From NCBI GenBank assembly GCA_003450555.1, contig DMFQ01000471.1, positions 1 to 8,591 of the forward strand: a stretch of DNA of 8,591 nt, read 5' to 3'. Below, one piece after another: positions 1-6,414 of this stretch. The stretch is from Ktedonobacter sp. (GTDB lineage Bacteria > Chloroflexota > Ktedonobacteria > Ktedonobacterales > Ktedonobacteraceae). Every line of letters begins with the position of its first letter. Within the stretch, counting starts at the first letter, position 1. The notes beneath the pieces are model-generated. The model saw nothing but the letters and a program-made list of their open reading frames with translations. It ran no database searches and was not told the DNA's origin. A program made the position numbers and the translations under genes.

Positions 1-73
1 GATGACCCTGGCGGTCATCCTAGAGGTGGGGTGCGGTCTGGCTCACCCTGGATGGGATGACCCTGGCGGTCAT
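1..73. repeat. Two copies of an 18-bp hairpin-forming direct repeat, 55-bp period
   Basis: The 18-mer GATGACCCTGGCGGTCAT occurs at 1-18 and again, unchanged, at 56-73. Each copy is itself an inverted repeat: ATGACC and GGTCAT arms around a 5-base centre (CTGGC). In the first copy the arms extend by one more pair. The 37 bases between the copies contain a weaker dyad (GGGTG at 29-33, CACCC at 44-48). The first copy starts at the window edge, so this may be the right end of a longer tandem array. It lies just past the stop codon of the minus-strand DUF336 gene, so transcripts of that operon would carry the hairpins. There is no T-run, so a classical intrinsic terminator is not supported. A REP-like intergenic element or transcript-end stabiliser is possible. 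The rest of 74-122 shows nothing recognisable. Confidence 0.75.
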
Positions 74-122
74 TCAGGAAACTCAACAGTTCTTCGATTG
101 ATGCCTATTGTTCAATGCTTCC

Positions 123-542
123 TTACAGTGCCTCCAACCCTGCCTTCGCTACCTCCATATCATCGCTATAATGTCCTCCACCTACTCCAATCCCACCGAT
201 CATCTGCCCCACGGTCATAATGGGATAACCACCGCCAAACACAATCAAACGATCCGTCTTGATGATGCCATGCAGCAGCGGTGGATCATTCTTCACAAAT
301 TCGAACCAATCATGGGTCGCCATGCCAAAACTGATCGACGTGAACGCCTTGTCCTGCGCGATCTGCACGCTTAGCAACGGTGCTCCATCCATGCGACTGA
401 ACGCTTTGAGGGTACCATCGCCATCGCACACGGCAATACACATCGGTTTTCCCATCTCCCTGGCTTTGGCCTCGGCAGCTACAATCATACGCTGAGCTGC
501 CTCACTGGTAATACTAGCTTTCTGGAAGGTGTTTTCTGCCAT
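123..542 (-). CDS. GlcG/HbpS-like heme-binding family protein (DUF336)
   Basis: A 139-residue cytoplasmic protein without signal peptide or membrane segment; full length for the GlcG/HbpS (DUF336) family. Family landmarks are visible: the MDGAPLLS segment (residues 51-58) followed by IAQDKAFTS (61-69), FGGGYPI (102-108) and the glycine-rich GGIGVGGG (116-123). HbpS of Streptomyces binds heme and GlcG sits in glycolate operons, but most members have no proven reaction; they often accompany catabolic enzymes as small accessory proteins. The start is clear: a strong AGGAGG lies 9 bases before the ATG. That site overlaps the TAA stop of the upstream lyase gene, leaving a gap of only 15 bases, so the two genes are almost certainly cotranscribed and translated together. 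The family assignment is firm; the function is not. Confidence 0.88.
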   Translation of the reverse strand: MAENTFQKASITSEAAQRMIVAAEAKAREMGKPMCIAVCDGDGTLKAFSRMDGAPLLSVQIAQDKAFTSISFGMATHDWFEFVKNDPPLLHGIIKTDRLIVFGGGYPIMTVGQMIGGIGVGGGHYSDDMEVAKAGLEAL

Positions 543-557
543 AAAAATAGTCCTCCT

Positions 558-1436
558 TTAGGATTGATTCACTCCATAACGACGTTCAAACTCCTGAATT
601 TCAGGGAGACCTACCGCATCGGTGAAGCGCGAAAACGTCACCAATTGCGAACGAAATTGCGCCGGCGTCTCTCCTTGCTTGAGTATCTCTAGAAGCCCCA
701 GCATTGCATGCGTCGCTGCGAAAAGCATACTGACCGGAAAGATCACCAGTTTGAAACCCAGGGTGCGAATCTCGTCCAACGATAATAAGGGTGTCTTGCC
801 GCTTTCTGCCCAGTTGAACAGCAGAGGAACGTCGGGGAAAGCAGCAGCGATAGCGCGGAGTTCTTCAAGAGAGCGTGGGGCTTCAATAAAAAGAGCATCC
901 GCTCCGGCCTCACGATAGGCTTGTCCCCTGCGCAATGCATCCTCAAGGCCATAGACCGCGTTAGCGTCGGTGCGCGCAATAATCACGAAATCCGCATCTT
1001 GACGAGCATCGACGGCGGCACGTATCTTTTGCACCATCTCATCCATCGGAATAACCTGTTTCCCCTCCATGTGCCCGCATTTCTTGGGCCAGACCTGGTC
1101 TTCGAGGTGCACACCTGCGACACCGGCTCGCTCGAATTCACTGACGGTTCGACGCACACTGATAGGATTGCCATAGCCGGTATCCGCATCCGAGATCAGC
1201 GGCAGGTCGCCAATCACAGCTGCGAGTGCAGCGGCGCGGCTGACCATCTCACTCATCGTGAGGAGGCCAACATCTGGCTGGCCGAGGACGCTAGCCGCCG
1301 TACCAAAACCGGTCATGTAGACGGCAGAAAATCCGGCCTGGGCTATCAGTCGCGCACTCAATGCATCATACGCGCCAGGGGCAACAAGTAAGTCAGAGCC
1401 AGCAAGCAATTCTCGCAAGCGGGTCGTAGTACGCAT
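558..1436 (-). CDS. Isocitrate lyase/PEP mutase superfamily C-C lyase
   Basis: A 292-residue TIM-barrel enzyme of the ICL/PEP mutase superfamily. From the N terminus: the substrate-loop region APGAYDALSA (19-28), the metal-binding DADTGYG (83-89), GVHLEDQ (108-114), the active-site loop KKCGH (118-122) with its cysteine at 120, and IARTDA (153-158). The KKCGH cysteine is the mark of true lyases (isocitrate, 2-methylisocitrate, 2,3-dimethylmalate lyase); phosphonopyruvate-type and oxaloacetate-decarboxylating members usually lack it. I therefore infer cleavage of a 2-hydroxy di- or tricarboxylic acid to pyruvate or glyoxylate plus a second acid; the exact substrate cannot be read. An in-frame GTG at 1451 exists, but the ATG at 1436 is preferred because AAAGGA sits 6 bases upstream of it. 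The gene has its own promoter in the gap behind the deaminase and leads into the DUF336 gene. Confidence 0.87.
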   Translation of the reverse strand: MRTTTRLRELLAGSDLLVAPGAYDALSARLIAQAGFSAVYMTGFGTAASVLGQPDVGLLTMSEMVSRAAALAAVIGDLPLISDADTGYGNPISVRRTVSEFERAGVAGVHLEDQVWPKKCGHMEGKQVIPMDEMVQKIRAAVDARQDADFVIIARTDANAVYGLEDALRRGQAYREAGADALFIEAPRSLEELRAIAAAFPDVPLLFNWAESGKTPLLSLDEIRTLGFKLVIFPVSMLFAATHAMLGLLEILKQGETPAQFRSQLVTFSRFTDAVGLPEIQEFERRYGVNQS

Positions 1437-1483
1437 AGCCAGTCCTTTCACAGAGGAAGGTCATCGGATGCCTTACTGATCTA

Positions 1484-1512
1484 AGTGTATGCCAAGTTAG
1501 TTGTTCTGACAA
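1484..1512 (-). promoter_or_regulatory. Sigma-70-type promoter for the lyase-DUF336 gene pair
   Basis: On the minus strand TTGTCA (1512-1507, 5 of 6 to the -35 consensus) is followed after exactly 17 bases by TACACT (1489-1484, 4 of 6 to the -10 consensus). The start site would fall near 1477, giving a leader of about 40 bases before the ATG at 1436. It lies in the 94-base gap after the deaminase stop codon and would allow the last two genes of the cluster to be expressed apart from the first two. Confidence 0.5.
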
Positions 1513-1530
1513 GGGTAAAGATATTTTTAG

Positions 1531-2895
1531 CTAATGCAGTTCCCCTCGTGCAAGCGCACGGGCGATCGCGTTATGGCGTTCGATGAGGACAGGCAGATCA
1601 ACGTCAAGCAACTGTTGTTGCTGGACCCGTACTCGCCCATTGATCACACTCAAATCCACCCTGGGCGGTTGGCAAAAGACGAGCGCCGCCAGGGGGTCGT
1701 GAACTGCTCCTCCTGCCAGATCAAGCGTGTCGAGACGGTACCCGATAAAATCGGCGGCCATGCCAGGTGCAAGATAGCCGATATCATCGCGCCCCAGGGT
1801 GGCAGCGCCTCCCCGCGTGGCCAGCCAGAGCGCTTCCCTGGCGGTCAGAGCCGCGGGGTTGCCCGTGACGCGCTGTAAGAGCAGCGCCTGCCGCGCCTCA
1901 GATAGCAGATGAGAGCTATCGTTAGAAGCAGAACCATCCACGCCGAGTCCCAGGCGCGCGCCGGCTTCCCACAGCGAACGGATGGGAGCAATGCCTGATG
2001 CCAGTCGCATGTTTGAACTAGGACAATGAGCAATGCCTGTGCGCGTCTGCCCAAGGCGGCGAATTTCGTCTGTTCCCGGATGCACCATGTGGGCGTGCCA
2101 CACATCCGGGCCAACCCAGCCAAGGTCTTCCGCCAGTTCCACGGGCGTCCGGCCAAACGTGGCAGTGCAGTACGTCGCCTCATCAAGCGTTTCGGCAAGG
2201 TGCGTATGTGAATGCACGCCGTAGGAACGCGCGAGCGCGACACTCTGCCGCATCAATGACGGGGACACGGAGAAAGGAGAGCAGGGAGCCAGCACAATAC
2301 GGAGCATCGCGTAGCGGCTCGCATCGTGATAGCTCTCGATTACGCGTTGGGAGTCTTTCAGGATCGCATCTTCTTCCTCTACGACCTCGTCTGGCGGCAG
2401 GCCCCCTTTCGATTCGCCCACCGACATCGAGCCGCGGGCAGCATGAAACCTGGCACCCATCTCTGTTGCCGCGTGAATCTGATCGTCCAACCGGGCGCCG
2501 TGAGGCCACATGTACGTGTGGTCACTCGAAGTCGTACACCCTGAGAGCAGCAGCTCTGCAAGGGCGATCTTTGTGCTAATGAAGATAGCCTCGGGGGTAA
2601 GCCCTGCCCAGATCGGGTAATGCGTGCGCAACCAGTGAAACAGATTTGTGTTCTGAGCGGCGGGGAGATTGCGCGTCAAGGTCTGGTAAAAATGATGGTG
2701 AGTATTGACCAAACCTGGCAGAATCATCATCCCCTTCGCATTGAACGTCTGATCTGCGTCTTGCGGGAGATGGTCCGTCTGGCCGATCTGTCGGATCTCA
2801 TTATCAACGACATAGATGCCGCCATTTGTCCATTGTGTATCGTGATCGTCCATCGCGACAATCAATTCAGCATGCTGAATAAGTAGAGATGTCAC
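1531..2895 (-). CDS. Amidohydrolase, probable 8-oxoguanine deaminase (ATZ/TRZ subgroup)
   Basis: A 454-residue cytoplasmic metal-dependent deaminase of the amidohydrolase superfamily (COG0402, ATZ/TRZ group). Metal ligands and catalytic residues are all in place: the HxH of NTHHHF (H66, H68), HTHLAE (H232, E235), H269 in WHAHM, and D320 in GVDGSASND. Segments such as LVNTHHHFYQTLTR (62-75), CPSSNMRLASGI (291-302) and VDGSASNDSS (319-328) match what I recall of 8-oxoguanine deaminases, which convert 8-oxoguanine to urate plus ammonia; relatives act on isoguanine, guanine or hydroxyatrazine, so the substrate is probable rather than certain. The start is GTG; AAGGAG lies 9 bases upstream, and no better start is visible. 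It follows the nitrilase by 54 bases with no evident promoter between, suggesting cotranscription. Length is normal and the frame is intact. Confidence 0.82.
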   Translation of the reverse strand: MTSLLIQHAELIVAMDDHDTQWTNGGIYVVDNEIRQIGQTDHLPQDADQTFNAKGMMILPGLVNTHHHFYQTLTRNLPAAQNTNLFHWLRTHYPIWAGLTPEAIFISTKIALAELLLSGCTTSSDHTYMWPHGARLDDQIHAATEMGARFHAARGSMSVGESKGGLPPDEVVEEEDAILKDSQRVIESYHDASRYAMLRIVLAPCSPFSVSPSLMRQSVALARSYGVHSHTHLAETLDEATYCTATFGRTPVELAEDLGWVGPDVWHAHMVHPGTDEIRRLGQTRTGIAHCPSSNMRLASGIAPIRSLWEAGARLGLGVDGSASNDSSHLLSEARQALLLQRVTGNPAALTAREALWLATRGGAATLGRDDIGYLAPGMAADFIGYRLDTLDLAGGAVHDPLAALVFCQPPRVDLSVINGRVRVQQQQLLDVDLPVLIERHNAIARALARGELH

Positions 2896-2949
2896 TGGGA
2901 GATACTCCTTTGTGCTCTATCCGCCACGTTTTGCAAGTAACCTAACCGC

Positions 2950-3919
2950 TCATTCCTTGCAATCGACGCGTATGGGATCGGTTACGCCAACCACAGCTGG
3001 CCGAGCTTCCTCATTCACATGGAGGCGAAAGATGTCGGGCCGCGCATAGTGCCCCACGACATCAAAGTCGAACTTCCCCCGCGCAATTTCTCCCATGTCC
3101 AGGTCCGCCGTCAAGATACATTCGCTCGTAAAGTTGGGACTGGCGAGCATCTGCCCAAGGGGATTGATAATACAACTACCACCACGTGAAATGATGGTCT
3201 CTGGCTCATCACCAAATGTTGTCTCGTAGACATCAGGGTAGTCGGAACGACGGGCGAATTGGTTGCAGGACAGAACAAAACAGCGACCTTCCAAGGCAAT
3301 ATGTTGCATCGACGCAATCCATCCATCCCGCCCATCCGCAGTAGGGGCGCAGTAGATTTGGATGCCCTTCGCATACATCGCCATGCGCAGCAGGGGCATA
3401 TAATTCTCCCAACAAATCACGGCGCCCAGTCGTCCAAGCGGGGTATCAAATACAGGGAGCGTCGATCCGTCGCCAAAGCCCCAGATGAGACGTTCTGAAG
3501 CAGTAGGCATGAGTTTTCCGATGTTTTCCCAGGTAGGACCCGTCGGGAGCGAAGAAGACTACGGTACAGTAGAGCGTCCCGCCGTCCCGTTCAATCACGC
3601 CGATCACCAGGTACACGTGACTCTGCCCTGCAGTAGCAGCAAGATCTTCCAGCGCGGGGCCAGGAATATCGACCGCACTTTCCCAGTAGCGGCGGTATTG
3701 TTCGCGCCCTTCGGTTAAGCGATCACCAACGACAGCACCGAAACTGAGGCCGCGCGGATACGCTGAAACAAACGCTTCGGGAAAGACGACGAGTTGTGCT
3801 CCCTGATTAGCAGCATTTACAGTAAGTGCGCGGACCTTTGCCAGGGTGCGCTCGCGGTCGAATGCAATGGGGGCCGCCTGGATAACAGCGGCACGGATGA
3901 CTTGTGGATGAGTTGTCAT
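2950..3919 (-). pseudogene. Nitrilase, split by a one-base frameshift
   Basis: Two overlapping minus-strand frames together make one complete nitrilase. The upstream frame gives the N-terminal half, ending in GKHRK; the downstream frame resumes at once with [16 protein letters not shown]. Removing one base from the TTTT run at 3514-3517 (AAAA in the mRNA) joins them into an uninterrupted protein of about 322 residues, normal for the family. In the joined protein the Glu-Lys-Cys triad is present: E48 (VVFPEAF), K135 (GKHRKLMPT) and C169 (GAVICWE), as is the typical [17 protein letters not shown] segment. Bacterial nitrilases hydrolyse organic nitriles to acids and ammonia. As sequenced, the upstream frame runs on to a stop at 3446 and would make an enzyme without its cysteine. 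I prefer the ATG at 3919, with GGAGG 11 bases before it, over the ATG at 3937. A sequencing error in the homopolymer, a recent null mutation, or slippage could each explain the break. Confidence 0.85.
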
Positions 3920-3942
3920 AAATGGTATCGCCTCCATAATGA

Positions 3943-3948
3943 AGTATA
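3943..3948 (-). promoter_or_regulatory. Candidate -10 element for the nitrilase operon
   Basis: TATACT on the minus strand lies about 25 bases before the preferred nitrilase ATG, so transcription would start close to 3936. That would make the GGAGG at 3935-3931 the usable ribosome site and supports the ATG at 3919 as the start. No convincing -35 is found at 16-18 bases upstream, so the call rests on the -10 alone. Confidence 0.35.
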
Positions 3949-4009
3949 TTCTTTCTGGAAGGGTACCTGATTCCTACGCAAAAAACAATAACCCTTAGCT
4001 TTGCATATT

Positions 4010-5599
4010 TCATGCCAGAGGAAGCCAGACACTGAAGGCGCTGCCTTTGCCAGGTGTGCTCTCAGCGGTGATGTGACCGCCAATCCGCTCCACCAGCGTC
4101 TGTGCGATAGAGAGTCCCAGTCCTGTACCCTGGCGTGAGCGTGCGCGATCGGCCCGATAAAAGCGCTCGAAGATGTGCGGCAGGTCAGCAGGATCAATAC
4201 CGATACCCGTATCGCGCACACACACTACTGCTTGCCCATTATCTCGCTCGAGCGAGACAATGATACGACTTGCCCCTTCTTCGTCTCGAAGCGGTGTATA
4301 TTTGATGGCATTGTCGAGCAGAATCAAGGTAACCCGGCGCAGGCTCTCTTCATCCCCGCGCACGCGCACAGGCTCAACGTGGCCAACCTCGAGCTTCAAC
4401 TTCGAGCCCTCAACATCCAGTCGCCTGCGCAGTTGGCGCACCAGTTGCAGCACGGCGCGATCCAGTTCGACAGGGGGTTCGTGGCGTGTGCTCTTCTCTG
4501 CTGCTGCATGCGCTACCTGCGTTCCTGTTGGGGTATCTACGCTGGCATCAGCACGGGCCAGGAGCAGTAACTCTTCCACAAGCTCCGCGAGACGCAGCGT
4601 CTCCCCATGTGCATCAGCAAGCATGGTACGGCCTTCCTCAGGTGGCAGTTCATTAAGGTGGCGCTGCAAGAAGGCCAGGTTCCCTTGAATGGTGGTGAGC
4701 GGCGCACGCAGTTCGTGGGAGGCGTCAGCCACGAAGCGGCGCTGGGCCTGCGTAGCGCTTTCCAACGATGCCAGCATTTCATTGAAAGTCTCCACGACCT
4801 GCGCCAGTTCATCGCGTCCACGAGGTTGGGGCACGCGCTGGCTCAAGTTGCCAATGCGTGTACCGCGCGCCGTGGAGGCGGCAATGGATCGCGCCGTTGC
4901 CACGAGTTCCGAAAGGGGGCGCAGCACGCGCGTAGCAATGATCCAACTCGCTATCAGAGTTCCCACCAATGTTGCACCTCCAGAGAGCAAGAGGAGCGCT
5001 CGTAACAATAGCATGGTGGCATCGACATCGGAGATCGACTTCGTGACCAGCAGTACGCCAATCACAGGACCATTCCCCATGGGCAGGCCATTGTCATCCC
5101 CGCTCACGCCATACGTCGGCGCTCGGATGGGCAAAACCTCTACCCGTACGTGCTGACCATTGACTGTAGTGTTGTAGGAAACAGGCGGTTGGCCGACGAG
5201 CGCCATGTGGACTCTCTCGTTGCTGAGTGGAAGAGGTGCGCCATTCGCGGAGAGATAGTGTACTCGTTCCTGTGTATCCAATACCTCGACCACGACGCCT
5301 GGATCGCGATACGCGTCAACGACACGCAGGGAAAGTTGATCTGGCCAGTAGGGTGGGGCAGGTGACAGGTCATGCAAGACATCCAACATGGCGACTCGCG
5401 CCTCGGCACGTAACGCGCTATTCACGCTCTGATCTATGGCATCAGTCGTCAGGAGCAGAAAAAGGAGCGCAAAGAAACTCAGTGCGATGGCGATGAGTGA
5501 GCCGTACCAGAGGATCAGCCGCAGTCGGAGCGAACGGGGGAGACCCTGCTCACTCCGCCCTGGCTCCGCTGCCTTCGTTGTATGCATGACCGCTTTCAT
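4010..5599 (-). CDS. Membrane sensor histidine kinase (HAMP-HisKA-HATPase)
   Basis: A 529-residue sensor kinase. Order of parts: a short basic cytoplasmic start, TM1 about 28-51, an extracytoplasmic sensor region of roughly 145 residues, TM2 about 196-222, a HAMP linker about 223-282, the HisKA domain with the phospho-acceptor histidine H295 in SHELRAP, and a C-terminal ATPase domain with N box (N430 in LLDNAIKYT), G1 (DTGIGI, 463-468), F box (FERFYR, 477-482) and G2 (GTGLGLS, 491-497). All catalytic motifs are intact. Its likely partner is the OmpR-type regulator encoded at 6415-7089, although the two genes are separated by a plus-strand unit. The ligand is unknown. The ATG at 5599 has no clear ribosome site; a second in-frame ATG at 5587, with GAAAG 5 bases before it, is an alternative start. 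Two promoter candidates lie upstream, one bearing the shared 17-bp element, the other a palindrome. Confidence 0.93.
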   Translation of the reverse strand: MKAVMHTTKAAEPGRSEQGLPRSLRLRLILWYGSLIAIALSFFALLFLLLTTDAIDQSVNSALRAEARVAMLDVLHDLSPAPPYWPDQLSLRVVDAYRDPGVVVEVLDTQERVHYLSANGAPLPLSNERVHMALVGQPPVSYNTTVNGQHVRVEVLPIRAPTYGVSGDDNGLPMGNGPVIGVLLVTKSISDVDATMLLLRALLLLSGGATLVGTLIASWIIATRVLRPLSELVATARSIAASTARGTRIGNLSQRVPQPRGRDELAQVVETFNEMLASLESATQAQRRFVADASHELRAPLTTIQGNLAFLQRHLNELPPEEGRTMLADAHGETLRLAELVEELLLLARADASVDTPTGTQVAHAAAEKSTRHEPPVELDRAVLQLVRQLRRRLDVEGSKLKLEVGHVEPVRVRGDEESLRRVTLILLDNAIKYTPLRDEEGASRIIVSLERDNGQAVVCVRDTGIGIDPADLPHIFERFYRADRARSRQGTGLGLSIAQTLVERIGGHITAESTPGKGSAFSVWLPLA

Positions 5600-5653
5600 T
5601 TTAATACTCGCTACCGATGTACGAAACCAGAGGTGTGTTTCACCTTGTATGGG

Positions 5654-5684
5654 AGTATAGCATAGAAGTACTGCGACGCAGTAC
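5654..5684 (-). promoter_or_regulatory. Second kinase promoter candidate with 17-bp perfect palindrome
   Basis: A -10 hexamer TATACT (5659-5654, minus strand) lies in the 13-mer CTATGCTATACTC, which recurs exactly at the response regulator promoter (7167-7155). Its -35 position is occupied by a perfect palindrome, GTACTGCG-A-CGCAGTAC (5668-5684). With arms of 8 bp and a centre of one base this is shaped like a protein-binding operator rather than an RNA hairpin. A factor bound there would cover the -35 region, so repression is the simplest reading. The start site would be near 5647, about 48 bases before the kinase ATG. Confidence 0.5.
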
Positions 5685-5715
5685 CTTTCTTGCGCTAGAC
5701 TCCCGCTTGAAGGAC

Positions 5716-5770
5716 AGCATAGCGCGTCTAGATGAATTGGCCCTGTGCGGTATCTGAGATGAAGCTGAGA
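5716..5770 (-). promoter_or_regulatory. Regulated promoter A (towards histidine kinase)
   Basis: Read on the minus strand, TCTCAGCTTCATCTCAG (5770-5754) matches the 17-bp element found at two other promoters in the window. Two weaker hexamers continue the 11-bp period: GCACAG (5748-5743) and ATTCAT (5737-5732). Ten bases later comes a -10-like TATGCT (5721-5716). No -35 consensus is present, which fits activator-dependent transcription. Tandem 11-bp direct repeats are the known binding pattern of OmpR/PhoB-family regulators. The start site would be near 5709, giving the kinase a leader of about 110 bases that contains the palindrome at 5668-5684. Confidence 0.65.
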
Positions 5771-5783
5771 AAAGGTGTGGTCA

Positions 5784-5817
5784 TTTCAGAGCTTTTGAAC
5801 TGAAAGCCTGGGCAGGC
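5784..5817. repeat. Central inverted repeats between the divergent promoters
   Basis: Midway between the two divergent promoters, TTTCAG (5784-5789) and CTGAAA (5800-5805) form an inverted pair 10 bases apart, using the same TTCAG core as the flanking regulatory elements. Next to it GCCTG-GG-CAGGC (5806-5817) is a short perfect dyad. These could be extra binding sites of the shared regulator or of a second factor; the short arms make chance a real alternative. Confidence 0.35.
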
Positions 5818-5829
5818 ACCCTCAGAACC

Positions 5830-5884
5830 TCTCAGTTTCATTTCAGCAAATCTACAGAGTCAACTCATGGAAACATCGTATGCT
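5830..5884 (+). promoter_or_regulatory. Regulated promoter B (towards the small-protein unit)
   Basis: On the plus strand TCTCAGTTTCATTTCAG (5830-5846) is the 17-bp shared element. CTACAG (5852-5857) and ACTCAT (5863-5868) continue at the 11-bp period, and TATGCT (5879-5884) follows 10 bases later as the -10. The 55-bp layout is superimposable on promoters A and C. A further CCTCAG at 5820-5825 lies one base off the period. The start would be near 5891, about 50 bases before the ATG at 5941. Confidence 0.65.
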
Positions 5885-5940
5885 TACCTTGATGTACAGA
5901 AGATCAGCCAGTAGCTCAAACAATACAGGAGAAATGCAGC

Positions 5941-6138
5941 ATGAATAGAACTTTAGCAAACTTCAAACCAGTGCAATCTCAGGCAACACATACATTTTTG
6001 AATTGCATAATGATGATCTTACTCATGACGGATCAGGGCCTCTTCATTTGCCCCAGGTTGCTGTGGAGAAAAAGATGTCGCGCAAAGAAACGTCAAAAAA
6101 TTGCCAGCTTGAGCAGTAATCGAGCAAGGAGAATGTAA
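5941..6138 (+). CDS. Small basic hypothetical protein, possible leader of the next gene
   Basis: A 65-residue frame that I do not recognise. The first third is polar, residues about 18-33 are moderately hydrophobic (FLNCIMMILLM, then GLFICP) and the tail is very rich in Arg and Lys. Three things favour it being translated: AGGAG lies 8-9 bases before the ATG, promoter B sits at the right distance upstream, and its TAA ends 2 bases before the ATG of the next gene, whose AAGGAG ribosome site is inside this frame. That layout is typical of translational coupling. Against it: the composition looks unselected and no domain is visible. It may be a short translated leader rather than a functional protein. 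Confidence 0.42.
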   Translation: MNRTLANFKPVQSQATHTFLNCIMMILLMTDQGLFICPRLLWRKRCRAKKRQKIASLSSNRARRM

Positions 6139-6140
6139 CA

Positions 6141-6389
6141 ATGACGAGGAAAACACGAGTTGGGAACACAGGGACGCGACGGAGCAGGCAAAAGACGCAG
6201 CAACGGGTTGAATTGGTGCGCCCCAATGTTCCCTCTCCAGGAGTAGAGCGGCCGCAACGGAAACCATCTGGCATCATCACACCTGAAGAATTCTCGTATG
6301 TAAAACGTGATCTCATGACTATTGGTATCTTATCCTCGATCATGGTTTCGGCCCTGGTGATTTTGACATTCATTTTAGGTATAGATTGA
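6141..6389 (+). CDS. Small tail-anchored membrane protein, hypothetical
   Basis: An 82-residue protein of unknown function. The first 45 residues are strongly basic and proline-rich, probably unstructured (repeated Arg/Lys, then RPNVPSPGVERPQRK). A short amphipathic stretch, TPEEFSYVKRDL (47-58), leads into one C-terminal hydrophobic helix (about 60-80) that ends at ILGID. This is a tail-anchored layout with the N-terminal part in the cytoplasm; similar short proteins with a Y-V-(K/R)-R-D-L stretch before a final helix are, as far as I recall, common in Chloroflexota. AAGGAG lies 10 bases before the ATG. It sits on the opposite strand between the kinase and regulator genes and is served by promoter B, which carries the same element as their promoters. 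A role in the same response, for example as an output or an accessory to the membrane kinase, is an inference from context only. Confidence 0.72.
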   Translation: MTRKTRVGNTGTRRSRQKTQQRVELVRPNVPSPGVERPQRKPSGIITPEEFSYVKRDLMTIGILSSIMVSALVILTFILGID

Positions 6390-6396
6390 GTTCGGT

Positions 6397-6413
6397 GCCT
6401 CATCTCTAGAGGC
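6397..6413. terminator. Weak dyad between convergent genes
   Basis: GCCTC (6397-6401) and GAGGC (6409-6413) can pair around a 7-base loop in the 25-base gap between the convergent small gene and the response regulator. The place is right for a bidirectional terminator, but the stem is only 5 bp and no T-run follows on either strand. Confidence 0.25.
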
Positions 6414-6414
6414 T

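Noticed and set aside
2..220. Plus-strand 72-codon frame over the repeats
   Set aside because: It runs through the direct repeats and then antisense into the DUF336 gene. It has no visible ribosome site because it starts at the window edge, and no domain.
921..1391. Plus-strand 156-codon frame
   Set aside because: It lies entirely antisense to the lyase gene, which carries clear family motifs; a shadow frame.
2950..3510. A separate 186-residue gene starting at MPTASERL
   Set aside because: It begins in the middle of the nitrilase fold, directly after the GKHRK lysine motif supplied by the other frame, and has no plausible independent start. It is the C-terminal half of the frameshifted nitrilase.
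3975..4009. Intrinsic terminator after the kinase, using the T-run in TTGTTTTTTGCG (minus strand)
   Set aside because: No stable GC-rich stem precedes the T-run.
4173..5156. Long plus-strand frames (4173-4688, 4689-5156 and others) across the kinase
   Set aside because: They are antisense to the histidine kinase, are rich in Ser/Arg as expected of a shadow of GC-rich codons, and have no domain.
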